From contig JAFEDD010000002.1 in the NCBI GenBank assembly GCA_018241765.1, positions 159,778 to 223,777 of the forward strand: a stretch of DNA of 64,000 bases, read 5' to 3'. Shown here in pieces: positions 1-8,643 of the stretch. The stretch is from Pseudomonadota bacterium (GTDB lineage: Bacteria > Pseudomonadota > Gammaproteobacteria > Burkholderiales > Casimicrobiaceae). Numbering within the stretch: the stretch's first letter is position 1; every line of letters begins with the position of its first letter. The notes beneath the pieces were generated by a model. That model was given only the letters and a program-made list of their open reading frames with translations, was not told the origin of the DNA and made no database searches. A program made the position numbers and the translations under genes.

Positions 1-108
1 CTCGATTCGAACCAAAATCCATCGCACTTTTTTGTGCCAATCTACGCGAAACACTGCACTAGCGGCCGGCTCCGCCGTCGCTTGCGCCGCTCGCTGTTCT
101 CGCCCATG

Positions 109-130
109 AAAAAGCCCGCCGAAGCGGGCT
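109..130 (-). terminator. Rho-independent terminator of rplY
   Basis: Read on the minus strand, a perfect 7-bp stem (AGCCCGC / GCGGGCT) closes on a TTCG tetraloop and is followed by five T. It lies 33 bases past the rplY stop codon, so it ends the leftward transcript. Confidence 0.85.
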
Positions 131-163
131 GAGGCTTGCGGTGCGCGAACGCGCGACCCTGCC

Positions 164-844
164 CTATTTCTTTTTCGCGTCTTTGGCCGGAGCGGCGGGC
201 GCGGCAGCAGGAGCCTTTTGTTTGGAAGCGGTTACCTCGGCGGCAGCAACAGGCGCACCGGCCTCGGCCGCATCTTCGGCAACCACGGACGCCGTTGCGA
301 ACACGGCATCCTTGTTGCGGCCGTGGAACACCAGACTGACGCCTTCGGGCAGTTTGACGCCGCTCGCGTGGATCGATTCGCCGGCCTTCAGATCCTTCAG
401 ATCGACCTCGATGAAGCGCGGCAGATCCTTCGGCAGACACGACACCTCGACTTCATTGAGCACGTGGTTGACGATGGCGGCGGACAACTTGACGGCGGGC
501 GAAATTTCCTGATTGATGAAGTGAACCGGAACCTTCATGTTGAGCTTGCGCTTCGCGTCGACTCGCTGGAAATCGATATGCAGAATGAGCTGCTTGAAGG
601 GGTGGTACTGCACATCGCGCAGCAGCACCTGACTGGTCGCGCCACCCAGCGTCATGGCCAGGATCGAACTGTGGAAGTCCTCTTTCTTCAGCGCGTGCCA
701 GAGGGCGTTATGGTCGAGCTCGATCAATTCGGGCTTGGCTTCGCCACCGTAGACGATGCCGGGAACTTTGCCCGTGTTGCGAAGGCGGCGGCTCGCACTA
801 CTGCCTTCGATGGTCCGCGCGAACGCGGTGAATTCGGTTGCCAT
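164..844 (-). CDS. rplY: 50S ribosomal protein L25/general stress protein Ctc
   Basis: 226 residues. It is the long CTC-type L25, which binds 5S rRNA in the large ribosomal subunit. The N-terminal L25 domain is recognisable ([40 protein letters not shown]), followed by the TL5 beta domain ([22 protein letters not shown]). The tail from about residue 195 is rich in Ala and Lys, which is common in the Ctc form. The ATG at 844 fits the family start ([11 protein letters not shown]). The gene follows prs with a 93-base gap and has its own terminator at 109-130. The pth gene that often follows in related genomes is not visible before the window edge. Confidence 0.96.
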   Translation of the reverse strand: MATEFTAFARTIEGSSASRRLRNTGKVPGIVYGGEAKPELIELDHNALWHALKKEDFHSSILAMTLGGATSQVLLRDVQYHPFKQLILHIDFQRVDAKRKLNMKVPVHFINQEISPAVKLSAAIVNHVLNEVEVSCLPKDLPRFIEVDLKDLKAGESIHASGVKLPEGVSLVFHGRNKDAVFATASVVAEDAAEAGAPVAAAEVTASKQKAPAAAPAAPAKDAKKK

Positions 845-937
845 GGTTGTGACTCCAGGTTGGGGTTCAGTTTGGCCGTGACCCCGCGACCAGGGTGACG
901 GTAAACGCGACGCCGCAGTTTGCAGCGCCGCAAAATG

Positions 938-1900
938 CTATTCGGTGAACAGAGAGGAGACGCTGTCCTCATTGCTGATGCGTTGCATCGTCTCGGCAAG
1001 CAATTGCGCGCACGAGATCTGGCGAATCTTGCCGCCGTCGCCGACCAAGGCTTCGGCCGCTTTCGAGAGCGGGATGGTGTCGGTGACGACGAGCGCATCG
1101 AGCGACGGCCCCGCGATGCGATTGAGCGCCTCGCCGGACAGCACTGCATGCGTGCAGTAGGCCACCACCTTGACGGCGCCGTTGTCCTTCAGCGCCTGCG
1201 CGGCCTTGCACAGCGTATTGGCAGTGTCGACGATGTCGTCCATGATCAGGCAGGTGCGCCCACGTACGTCGCCGATGATGTTCATCACCTCCGCGACGTT
1301 GGCTTTGGGCCGCCGCTTGTCGATGATCGCCAGATCGGTGTCGAGCCGCTTGGCGACGGCACGCGCGCGCACCACACCGCCAACGTCGGGCGAGACAACC
1401 ATCAGATTGCTGTACTTCTGCTTCCAGATGTCGGTGAGCAGAATGGGCGTGGCGTAGATGTTGTCGACCGGGATGTTGAAGAAACCCTGAATCTGGTCGG
1501 CGTGCAGGTCCATCGTCAGCACGCGGTCCACGCCAACGGCCGTCAGCATGTCGGCCACCACTTTGGCCGAGATGGCGACGCGTGCCGAGCGCGGGCGGCG
1601 ATCCTGGCGGGCATAGCCGAAGTACGGCATGGCCGCCGTGATGCGACCGGCCGAGGCGCGCTTCAGCGCATCGACCATGATCACCAGTTCCATCAGATTG
1701 TCGTTGGTCGGCACGCAGGTCGATTGCAGCACGAAGACGTCGCGGCCGCGCACGTTCTCGAGGATTTCGACATTGACCTCTCCGTCGGAGAAGCGGCTGA
1801 CCTGCGCCTTGCCCAGGCGCATGCCGAGGTGCTCGACCACCGCATCGGCAAGCCGGGTGTTGGCGTTGCCAGTGAAGACCATCATGTCGTTGAAGCTCAT
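938..1900 (-). CDS. prs: Ribose-phosphate pyrophosphokinase (PRPP synthase)
   Basis: 320 residues, the usual length for class I PRPP synthase. It transfers pyrophosphate from ATP to ribose 5-phosphate, giving PRPP for nucleotide, histidine and tryptophan synthesis in the cytosol. Visible signatures are [12 protein letters not shown] near residue 37, the catalytic flexible-loop region [16 protein letters not shown], the divalent-metal site [11 protein letters not shown] near residue 130 and the PRPP loop [13 protein letters not shown] near residue 216. It sits downstream of tRNA-Gln and upstream of rplY on the same strand, the standard betaproteobacterial order. A terminator follows the tRNA at 1968-2006, so prs probably has its own promoter in the roughly 67 bases left before its start. 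Confidence 0.97.
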   Translation of the reverse strand: MSFNDMMVFTGNANTRLADAVVEHLGMRLGKAQVSRFSDGEVNVEILENVRGRDVFVLQSTCVPTNDNLMELVIMVDALKRASAGRITAAMPYFGYARQDRRPRSARVAISAKVVADMLTAVGVDRVLTMDLHADQIQGFFNIPVDNIYATPILLTDIWKQKYSNLMVVSPDVGGVVRARAVAKRLDTDLAIIDKRRPKANVAEVMNIIGDVRGRTCLIMDDIVDTANTLCKAAQALKDNGAVKVVAYCTHAVLSGEALNRIAGPSLDALVVTDTIPLSKAAEALVGDGGKIRQISCAQLLAETMQRISNEDSVSSLFTE

Positions 1901-1967
1901 GGCGGATCAGTCTTCGCGCTCGTCGTAGCAGGCGCTGCCGACGACGAGCGGAGCGTCGGCGCGGTGG

Positions 1968-2006
1968 AAAAAAAAGCGGTCTTGGAGTATGAGGCTCAAG
2001 ACCGCT
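1968..2006 (-). terminator. Rho-independent terminator after tRNA-Gln
   Basis: On the minus strand a 10-bp perfect stem (AGCGGTCTTG / CAAGACCGCT) encloses a 12-base loop and is followed by eight T. It begins 11 bases beyond the tRNA 3' end, so it terminates the ispE-tRNA transcript before prs. Confidence 0.85.
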
Positions 2007-2017
2007 CTCGGTGTAGG

Positions 2018-2094
2018 TGGCAGGGGAGGAAGGACTCGAACCCTCGCATGTCGGAATCAAAATCCGATGCCTTAACCGACTTGGCGACTCCCCT
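2018..2094 (-). tRNA. tRNA-Gln (anticodon TTG)
   Basis: The minus strand folds as a full cloverleaf of 77 bases with encoded CCA. The acceptor arm is AGGGGAG / CTCCCCT with discriminator G. The D-arm region is TCGCCAAGTCGGTTAAGGC, the anticodon loop is TTTTGAT (anticodon TTG) on a TCGGA / TCCGA stem, and the T-loop is GTTCGAGTC. It reads CAA (and CAG by wobble). It lies between ispE and prs, where related betaproteobacteria also carry tRNA-Gln. Confidence 0.96.
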
Positions 2095-2155
2095 ACGCGA
2101 TCCGGCGTCGGCTCGCCCCGATCACAGTGAGCGGGGCGATCCGTCGCAGGAAGCC

Positions 2156-3034
2156 CTAAATTGTAGCAGCGTCGCCGAAAGCGCGAAGCGGGTGCCGAGC
2201 GAGGCTTCGCACCGCCCATGCTTGCCAGCCGTCATGCCGCAACTGGTCGGCTATGCGCTCCGCTTCGCGTCGATGGTGAGCCCTTGCAAACACCGCAGCG
2301 CCGGAGCCTGTCATGCGTGGTGGATCGAGACCACCGCCGCATCCCGCCATGGCGGCGCGCACGGCGGCGATGGCGGGTTCGAGTCGCTCGGCGACCGGCT
2401 GCAGGTCATTGCGGCCATGGTCCATGGCCAATGCGCCCGAAGCCGTGCCGGGTGTCGATCGGCTCAGGGCAGGGTCTCGAAATACATCGGCCGTGGCGAC
2501 GCCGCTGCCGGGAAATGCCAGCACGAAGTGGGTGCTGGGCAACGTCACCGCCTGTAACGCTTCGCCGATGCCACGGACGAAGGAGGCTTCCCCGAACACG
2601 AAAAACGGCACGTCGGCCCCCACACGCAAGGCGAGCCGTTGCAGTCGCTCGCGCGGCCAATGCAGGCGCCACAGGCGGTTCAGACCGAGCAACGTGGTTG
2701 CGGCGTCGGAACTGCCGCCACCGAGCCCGCTGCCAACGGGGATGCGTTTGTGCAACCGGATTTCGACTCCGTTGCCCGTGCCGCTGGCTCGCTGAAGTTC
2801 GCGAGCGGCGCGGCAGCACAGCTCGGTCGTCGGGTCGAGGTCGGCAGGGGGATCGAGGAGGCGAATGAGGCCATCGTCGCGACGCGTGAGTTCGACGCGA
2901 TCGGCGAGGTCGATCGGCACGAACACGCTTTCGAGTTCGTGATAACCGTCCGCGCGCCGTCCCGTGACGTGCAAAAAAAGATTCAGCTTTGCCGGGGCCG
3001 GTAGCGACATCGTTGAAGCGTCGGCGAACGTCAT
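2156..3034 (-). CDS. ispE: 4-diphosphocytidyl-2-C-methyl-D-erythritol kinase
   Basis: 292 residues from the chosen start. It is a GHMP kinase that phosphorylates CDP-ME at the 2-hydroxyl in the MEP isoprenoid pathway. Motifs seen are LPAPAKLNLFLHVTGRRADG at the N-terminus, the glycine-rich ATP loop PVGSGLGGGSSDAATTL near residue 100 and MTGSGAAVFA near residue 255. An upstream in-frame ATG at 3061 exists. I chose the ATG at 3034 because it overlaps the lolB stop as ATGA and has GGAG six bases upstream. A later Met (MSLPAPAK) is also possible. The overlap indicates translational coupling to lolB. Confidence 0.95.
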   Translation of the reverse strand: MTFADASTMSLPAPAKLNLFLHVTGRRADGYHELESVFVPIDLADRVELTRRDDGLIRLLDPPADLDPTTELCCRAARELQRASGTGNGVEIRLHKRIPVGSGLGGGSSDAATTLLGLNRLWRLHWPRERLQRLALRVGADVPFFVFGEASFVRGIGEALQAVTLPSTHFVLAFPGSGVATADVFRDPALSRSTPGTASGALAMDHGRNDLQPVAERLEPAIAAVRAAMAGCGGGLDPPRMTGSGAAVFARAHHRREAERIADQLRHDGWQAWAVRSLARHPLRAFGDAATI

Positions 3035-3654
3035 GGAGCGCTCCAGTCGTCGATGAGCCAACGGATCTCGACCGTCGCCGAGGCAACGAGGCTCCAGCGC
3101 ATGCGCTGTGGCACCCCGTCGCTCACACGGCGCTCACCGATGTCGACCAACCACCCCGATTGCACGAAGCGCCGCGGCCAACCGTTGCCATCAAACTCGA
3201 TGTCGCGTGCTTCGTCGCCCGATGCCGGCAGCCCCTGCAACCATGCGGAGAGCACGGCATCGGGCAGCGGCAGCGCGAAGAGGTCGCGCAGCAAATCGCT
3301 GACCGTTGCCGCGTGCCGCTGCGCACCCTGGGCGTCAGTCAGCGTGACGCCGGTCGCATTCGCGATCACTTCGGCGACGGCGCTGCCGAACGGCGTGAAC
3401 AGGCTCAGCGTGCGCTGCTCGCGGGTCTCGGCGTAGCGAAACTGACCGCTGGCGCGTTCGCGCTCGTTCTCGCCCTGAGCGCTGAAGCGCCCCCCCATCG
3501 TGAACGCAGCGCGCGGCGAGTGGCGTGCGGCGCTGGTGGCGACCGAGGGGGCGGAATTCCCGTCACGCGACGACGGTGTGGCGCATCCGCTCAGCGTGCC
3601 GATTGCCACGAACAGCCACGCCACGCGCGATGGCGAAACGGAGCGTGGAAACAC
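3031..3654 (-). CDS. lolB: Outer-membrane lipoprotein LolB
   Basis: 207 residues. LolB is the outer-membrane receptor that accepts lipoproteins from LolA. The N-terminus is a lipoprotein signal peptide with lipobox LSGC (Cys24). The mature part contains the LolB-type stretches FTMGGRFSAQGE and FTPFGSAVAEVIANATGVTL and ends in RWLIDDWSAP. The start is GTG at 3654, immediately after the TAG stop of the upstream TPR gene with no spacer, and the stop overlaps ispE by ATGA. The three genes are therefore one tightly packed operon. The assignment rests on motif resemblance plus the typical lolB-ispE neighbourhood. Confidence 0.9.
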   Translation of the reverse strand: MFPRSVSPSRVAWLFVAIGTLSGCATPSSRDGNSAPSVATSAARHSPRAAFTMGGRFSAQGENERERASGQFRYAETREQRTLSLFTPFGSAVAEVIANATGVTLTDAQGAQRHAATVSDLLRDLFALPLPDAVLSAWLQGLPASGDEARDIEFDGNGWPRRFVQSGWLVDIGERRVSDGVPQRMRWSLVASATVEIRWLIDDWSAP

Positions 3655-5391
3655 CTACGGCGACTCCAACCGCGTCATCGTTTTCTTCAGGATGTCGCTG
3701 TCGGGCTGCGCCTTCAGTTGCGTCTGCCAGATGCTTCGCGCCTCATCCTTGCGCTCCAGTTTCCAGAGCACCTCGCCGAGATGCGCCGCGATTTCGCCAT
3801 CCTGGAATTTGTCAAAGGCGCGGCGCAAGTAGCCTTCGGCGTCACCGAGCCGCCCTTGTCGATAGGCGATCCAGCCCATGCTGTCCAGAATGGCGGGGTC
3901 GTCGGGCGAAAGCGAATGCGCCTTCTCGATCAGCGTGCGCGCCTCATCCAGTCGCTGGTTTCGATCGGCGAGGCTGTAGCCGAGCGCGTTGTAGGCGTGG
4001 GCGCGATCGGGTTGCAATTCGATGACTCGGCGCAGACGCAGTTCGGCCTCGTCCATGCGATTGACGCGCTCGGCGAGCATCGCGCTCTCGTACAGCAGGT
4101 CGGCGTTATCGCGGTCCTGCGCGAGCGCCGTGTCGAGCGCGGCAAATGCCTTGTTGTCGTCGCCGGACTCGCGCCAGATCAGACTCTCGGTTTGCGCAAG
4201 CGTCGCGCGCTCCGCGTTGCTGCCTGGCTTCAGGCCGTGCAGCAGGGACATGGCTTGAAGCAGCCGCTTGTCCTGGGCCAGCGCATAGGCGGTGCGCAGT
4301 TGCGATTCCCAGAAACGCTCGCCGGGCGTCACGGCGCCGTAGCGTTCGGCTGCGACGGCCCAGCGCTTCTCGTTCTCGGCGATACGGCCGAGGTAGTAGC
4401 GCACCGCGCTGGGGTCACCGCGCTCGGACGCGAGAGCGGCGCTGAATTCACGTTCGGCCGTCGTCCAGTCCTTTGCCTGGAATGCCGCGAGCGCGGCGGC
4501 GAGGTTCATCTCGTCGGCGTCGTCCTTGCCTTCATTGCCGAGCGCCAGGAAGCGCGCGCGGGCATCGTCGTATCGCTCGAGATCAAACGCGGTGCGCGCC
4601 GCGAGCACGCGAAGCTCCCGACTTTCGGGCGCTGCCGCGCTCGCCGTGGTGAGCACGGCCAGAGCCTGGGCGCGATCGGCTGCCGCATGCTCCTTGCCGT
4701 TGGCCGCGCGCGCGAGCAACAAACGAGACTGCACGGCGACCGCCTGCGGCCAGTTCGGGCGCAGCGCAAGTGCGCGTTCGATGGCAAGCATGGCCTCGCT
4801 GACCCGGGCATTGCTGGTTCCGGTGCTTGCGACCGCGAGCGCATAGAACGATTCGGGGAGTTTTGGCAGGCGCTCGCTGAACACGGCGGCGAGGCGCACC
4901 GCGACGTCGCGGTCGCCATACTGCGCAAGCTGCCGCGCGGCGTCGAGAACGGCATCCGGGCGCTGCGCCTCCGGCAATGCGGTGATGCCCACGACGTACT
5001 CGCGTGCCGAAGGTTCGTCCTTCGCGGCGAGCGCGAGCGCGAGCGCGATCTGCAGCGGCCGCGTTGCGTCGGGCGCCATGCGCATCCAGCGCCGCGCGAT
5101 CTGGCGTGCGTCGTCGAGGCGGCGCGCCCGAACCAGAAGTTCCACGGCGCGTTCGGCAACCCCGGTATCGCTGCCGCGTTTGGCGATCTCGAAGTAGGTG
5201 TCCGCCGCCGCCGCGAGATCGCCCTGCCGCAGCGCGAACTCGGCAGCGAGCACGCCGGTCACGGCGGAGCGTTCGCTCAGCGCGGGTGCGCTTGGAGCGA
5301 GGTCGCGCTGCGCGTAGGCGGGCAGCGCAAGCGGGGCGGCGAGTGCGGCCAGCACCAGCGATACGCCAGTGGCGAGTGGGCGTCGTTTCAT
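3655..5391 (-). CDS. Secreted tetratricopeptide-repeat protein
   Basis: About 578 residues from the ATG at 5391 (MKRRPLATGVSLVL). An in-frame ATG at 5403 would add four residues. The N-terminus is a Sec signal peptide ending near ALPAYAQ. The remainder is alpha-helical TPR material with repeated A-x-Y-F, A-L-x-P and AYNALGYSLAD-type units, for example PDDPAILDSMGWIAYRQGRL near residue 500. It is the first gene of the TPR-lolB-ispE operon and diverges from mutM. TPR proteins in this position in betaproteobacteria are generally presumed periplasmic scaffolds, perhaps for envelope assembly. No catalytic motif is visible and the precise role is unknown. Confidence 0.85.
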   Translation of the reverse strand: MKRRPLATGVSLVLAALAAPLALPAYAQRDLAPSAPALSERSAVTGVLAAEFALRQGDLAAAADTYFEIAKRGSDTGVAERAVELLVRARRLDDARQIARRWMRMAPDATRPLQIALALALAAKDEPSAREYVVGITALPEAQRPDAVLDAARQLAQYGDRDVAVRLAAVFSERLPKLPESFYALAVASTGTSNARVSEAMLAIERALALRPNWPQAVAVQSRLLLARAANGKEHAAADRAQALAVLTTASAAAPESRELRVLAARTAFDLERYDDARARFLALGNEGKDDADEMNLAAALAAFQAKDWTTAEREFSAALASERGDPSAVRYYLGRIAENEKRWAVAAERYGAVTPGERFWESQLRTAYALAQDKRLLQAMSLLHGLKPGSNAERATLAQTESLIWRESGDDNKAFAALDTALAQDRDNADLLYESAMLAERVNRMDEAELRLRRVIELQPDRAHAYNALGYSLADRNQRLDEARTLIEKAHSLSPDDPAILDSMGWIAYRQGRLGDAEGYLRRAFDKFQDGEIAAHLGEVLWKLERKDEARSIWQTQLKAQPDSDILKKTMTRLESP

Positions 5392-5444
5392 GGCGTCGAG
5401 CATACACCGCGCGCCGCGGCGAGCCGCGCCCCTACACTGTCGGC

Positions 5445-6281
5445 ATGCCGGAGCTCCCTGAGGTAGAAGTCGTTCGTCGAGGTCTTGCTGCGACGCTGGT
5501 CGGCCGACGCGTCGATGCGGTCGTCGTGCGTGAGCGCCGACTGCGCTGGCCGCTTGCGGCCGATTTCGCGACGCGCCTCGAAGGGCTGCGGATCAAGGCC
5601 GTCGAGCGACGCAGCAAGTATCTGTTGCTGCGCATGGACGGTGAGGGGGGGCTGACGCTGCTCGTGCATCTGGGCATGACCGGCAGCCTCGTCGTGCATC
5701 CCTCGCCTGCACCCGCGCAGCGCAAACACGATCACGTCGATCTGCTGCTCGACGGCGAAGACGGCTCGCGCGTGCTGCGCTACCACGATCCGCGACGTTT
5801 CGGTTCGATGCATCTCTTCTCCGGAGAGGATCATCGGCAGCCGCTGCTGAGCGCGCTCGGGCCCGAGCCGCTCACCGACGTCCTGACCGGAGACTGGCTG
5901 TTCGAGCGGACACGACGGCGAACGGGGTCGGTCAAGCAGGCGCTGATGGACAACGCCCTGGTGGTCGGCATTGGCAACATCTACGCCAACGAGGCGCTGT
6001 TTCGCGCGGGCATTCATCCCGATCGCGCGGCCAACCGCATCTCGCGCGTTCGCTACGGGCGTCTCGTGAAGGAAGTCAGGGCCGTGTTGACCGAGGCGAT
6101 CGCCGCCGGCGGTTCGACGCTGCGCGATTTCGTCGACGCCCGCGGCCACGTCGGCTATTTTCAGCTCGACTACTTCGTCTACGGACGCGCCGGCGAGGCA
6201 TGCCGGCGATGTGGTGGCGTGCTCAAACTCACGCGCCACGGCGGGCGCGCGACGGTGTATTGCTCGCATTGCCAGCGATAG
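5445..6281 (+). CDS. mutM: Formamidopyrimidine-DNA glycosylase (Fpg/MutM)
   Basis: 278 residues. It is a bifunctional DNA glycosylase/AP lyase that removes 8-oxoguanine and FaPy. The start is fixed by MPELPEVEVVRRGL: Pro2 is the Schiff-base nucleophile and Glu3 the general acid. Further signs are LLLRMDGEGGLTLLVHLGMTGSL, YHDPRRFGS near residue 120, VVGIGNIYANEALFRAGIHP near residue 182 and the C-terminal zinc finger CRRCG...CSHCQR. The open frame continues upstream of 5445, but those codons precede the invariant Met-Pro-Glu start and overlap the divergent TPR gene. Confidence 0.97.
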   Translation: MPELPEVEVVRRGLAATLVGRRVDAVVVRERRLRWPLAADFATRLEGLRIKAVERRSKYLLLRMDGEGGLTLLVHLGMTGSLVVHPSPAPAQRKHDHVDLLLDGEDGSRVLRYHDPRRFGSMHLFSGEDHRQPLLSALGPEPLTDVLTGDWLFERTRRRTGSVKQALMDNALVVGIGNIYANEALFRAGIHPDRAANRISRVRYGRLVKEVRAVLTEAIAAGGSTLRDFVDARGHVGYFQLDYFVYGRAGEACRRCGGVLKLTRHGGRATVYCSHCQR

Positions 6282-6452
6282 ACCGACCGCAGGCGACGGG
6301 CTCGACGTCGTTCTCGTGCGCTGGTTCGTCGCAGGACGTCGTGGACGGCAACGAAGCGCGGCCGAGCCCGCGCCTGCATGCGGTGTTGCAGGTGACGGCC
6401 TGACGTCGCTTCGGTGCGCGCAGGAGCGCAGTCGCGCCCGCCTGCGGTGGCG

Positions 6453-8348
6453 TCAGCGCGATGCGAGGGCCTCCCACTGCTCCATGGCGGCGAGGATGAG
6501 GCCGTCGAGTTCGCCGACGCGTTTGGCGGCTTCGGTGCCGCGCCTGGGGTCGCTTTGAAAGATGGTGCCGTCGGCGAGCAGGGCGTTCAAGTCACGCTGT
6601 TCGGCTTCCAGCGCCTCGATGCGGCCGGGTAGTGCGTCGAGTTCGCGTTGTTCCTTGTACGTGAGCTTGATCCGTGTCTTGGTGGGTTCCGTGCTGGCGT
6701 TGCCTGCGGCAGCGGCGGGCGCCGCGCGCGCAGCGACTGGCGACGGCTGCGGCGCGAGGAGGCTTGCCATCACGCGCGCCTGCGCCTGCCAGTCGGTGAT
6801 GCCGCCCTCGAATTCACGCCACAGGCCGCCGCCTTCGGCGACCAGGCAACTGGTGACGACGTTGTCGAGAAAGCGTCGATCGTGGCTGACGATGAACACG
6901 GTGCCTTCGTAGTTGGCGAGCTTGTCCTCGAGCAGCTCCAGCGTGTCGATGTCGAGGTCGTTGGTCGGCTCGTCGAGCACCAGCACATTGGCCTCCTTGG
7001 CGAAGTGGCGGGCGAGCAGCAGGCGGTTGCGTTCGCCACCCGAGAGCATCTTCACCGGCGCGTTGGCGCGCTCCGGCGGGAACAGGAAGTCCTGCAGATA
7101 GGTCATCACGTGGGTGCGCTTGCCGCCTACCTCGATCCAGTCGCTGCCCGGCGAGATGAATTCGCCGAGCGTGGCGTTCTCGTCGAGCGCGTCGCGCATC
7201 TGGTCGAAATACGCGATTTGCAGGTTCATGCCGGTGCGGATCCTGCCGCTGTCGGGCGCCAGCTCGCCGAGGATCAGCTTCAGCAGCGTCGTCTTGCCGA
7301 TGCCGTTGGGCCCCACCAGCCCCACCTTGTCGCCGCGCAGGATGGTGATGCTGAGGTTCTTCACGATCACCTTGTCGCCAAAGCCTTTGCTGACGTCGGT
7401 CAGCTCGGCGATCACTTTGCCCGATGGTGCGCCGCTGGTGATCTCCAGCTTGACGCGGCCAAGGGTTTCGCGGCGCGCTGCGCGGGTCAGGCGTAGCGCC
7501 TCCAGCCGGCGCACGCGTCCCTCGTTGCGGGTGCGCCGCGCCTCGACACCCTTGCGGATCCACACTTCTTCCTGCGCCAGCAGCTTGTCGAATTTGGCGT
7601 TGACCGTGGCCTCGAACTCGAGCTGCGCAGCCTTCTGCGCCTCATACGCCGCATAGTTGCCGGGGAAGGTGGTGAGCGTGCCGCGATCGAGTTCGATGAT
7701 GCGCGTGACCACGTTGTCGAGAAACGCCCGATCGTGGCTGATGATGACCGCGCTGCCCTTGAAGCCGCGCAGCAGATCTTCGAGCCAGGCGATGCCGGCA
7801 AGGTCGAGATGGTTGGTCGGCTCGTCGAGCAGCAGCAGCTCCGGCCGCGCGACCAGCGCCCGGGCAATCGCGACACGCTTGCGGACGCCGCCGGAGAGGG
7901 TCGCCACGCGCGCGGCCGGGTCGAGCCCGAGCGCGGTGACGGTGGCCTCGACGTCGGCCTCCCAGGTCCAGCCGCCGATCACATCGAGCTCATGATGCAG
8001 ATCGGCGGCCGTCCGCGCGTCGCCGCCGGTCGCCGTCAGCGCTTCGAACCGGGCGCGCAGCTCGCGCACGGGCGCGAGCCCTTCGGCGACGGCCGCGAAC
8101 ACGTCGGCCTGCGCCGCGAAGACGGGCTCCTGCGGCACCATGGCAACCCGAACGCCGCTCTGGACGGTGCGGCTGCCGTCGTCGAGTGGCTGCGCGCCCG
8201 CGAGCACCTTCAAGAGCGACGTCTTGCCGCTGCCGTTACGTCCGATCAACCCGATGCGTTCGCGCGTCTCGATGGCGAGATCGGCGCCGTCGAGCAGGGG
8301 AGCGAGCCCGAAGGCGAGGTGTGCGTCTTGCAGCGTGAGAAGAGCCAT
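6453..8348 (-). CDS. uup: ABC-F family ATPase Uup
   Basis: 631 residues from the ATG at 8348 (MALLTLQDAHLAFG). The frame is open 69 bases further upstream, but that stretch runs towards the palindromic repeat and lacks family similarity. Two ABC domains lie in tandem. Domain one has GRNGSGKTSLLK, LSGGVRKRVAIARALV and LLLLDEPTNHLD. Domain two has GPNGIGKTTLLK, LSGGERNRLLLARHF and VLVLDEPTNDLD. There are no membrane segments. A C-terminal coiled coil (from about residue 555: KTRIKLTYKEQRELDALPGR) is the Uup-type C-terminal domain, reported to bind DNA or ribosomes. It is convergent with mutM and divergent from fadD. Confidence 0.93.
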   Translation of the reverse strand: MALLTLQDAHLAFGLAPLLDGADLAIETRERIGLIGRNGSGKTSLLKVLAGAQPLDDGSRTVQSGVRVAMVPQEPVFAAQADVFAAVAEGLAPVRELRARFEALTATGGDARTAADLHHELDVIGGWTWEADVEATVTALGLDPAARVATLSGGVRKRVAIARALVARPELLLLDEPTNHLDLAGIAWLEDLLRGFKGSAVIISHDRAFLDNVVTRIIELDRGTLTTFPGNYAAYEAQKAAQLEFEATVNAKFDKLLAQEEVWIRKGVEARRTRNEGRVRRLEALRLTRAARRETLGRVKLEITSGAPSGKVIAELTDVSKGFGDKVIVKNLSITILRGDKVGLVGPNGIGKTTLLKLILGELAPDSGRIRTGMNLQIAYFDQMRDALDENATLGEFISPGSDWIEVGGKRTHVMTYLQDFLFPPERANAPVKMLSGGERNRLLLARHFAKEANVLVLDEPTNDLDIDTLELLEDKLANYEGTVFIVSHDRRFLDNVVTSCLVAEGGGLWREFEGGITDWQAQARVMASLLAPQPSPVAARAAPAAAAGNASTEPTKTRIKLTYKEQRELDALPGRIEALEAEQRDLNALLADGTIFQSDPRRGTEAAKRVGELDGLILAAMEQWEALASR

Positions 8349-8373
8349 CCCCGAAGTGTAGGATAGGGAAATC

Positions 8374-8492
8374 AGCTTTTTGCACAAATGGCGTCCATAA
8401 CAGGCTTGCGGCCACAAATCGCATAAAGTCGACTATCGCGATAATGTCGCTGCAAGCCCGTTTTGGATGCGCATTTTCGCAAAAAGTTGTTG
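8374..8492. repeat. ~120 bp palindromic repeat element, copy 1
   Basis: The two ends are near-identical inverted arms. The left arm starts AGCTTTTTGCACAAATGGCG and ends CAGGCTTGC; the right arm, reverse-complemented, reads AACTTTTTGCGAAAATGCGC then ACGGGCTTGC. The centre contains AAGTCGAC. The same element recurs at 40630-40755, and relics occur at 42211-42300 and 42959-43048. It lies between the divergent uup and fadD genes. Confidence 0.8.
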
Positions 8493-8643
8493 GACATTCG
8501 GGTTGACGTCGCGAGGTGGTTGAAACGCCTTGGGCTGGCGCTCTGGGCGGGCGCAGCCGCTGCTATCATGCCCCGAGCACCGCACCGTTGCGCTGCGTGT
8601 GACGCTCAGGCAGCGCGTGCATCCCACAACAAGGAGGAACCTC

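Noticed and set aside
2989-5466. 825-codon open frame on the plus strand
   Set aside because: Antisense to the lolB and TPR genes, arginine/histidine-rich composition without motifs.
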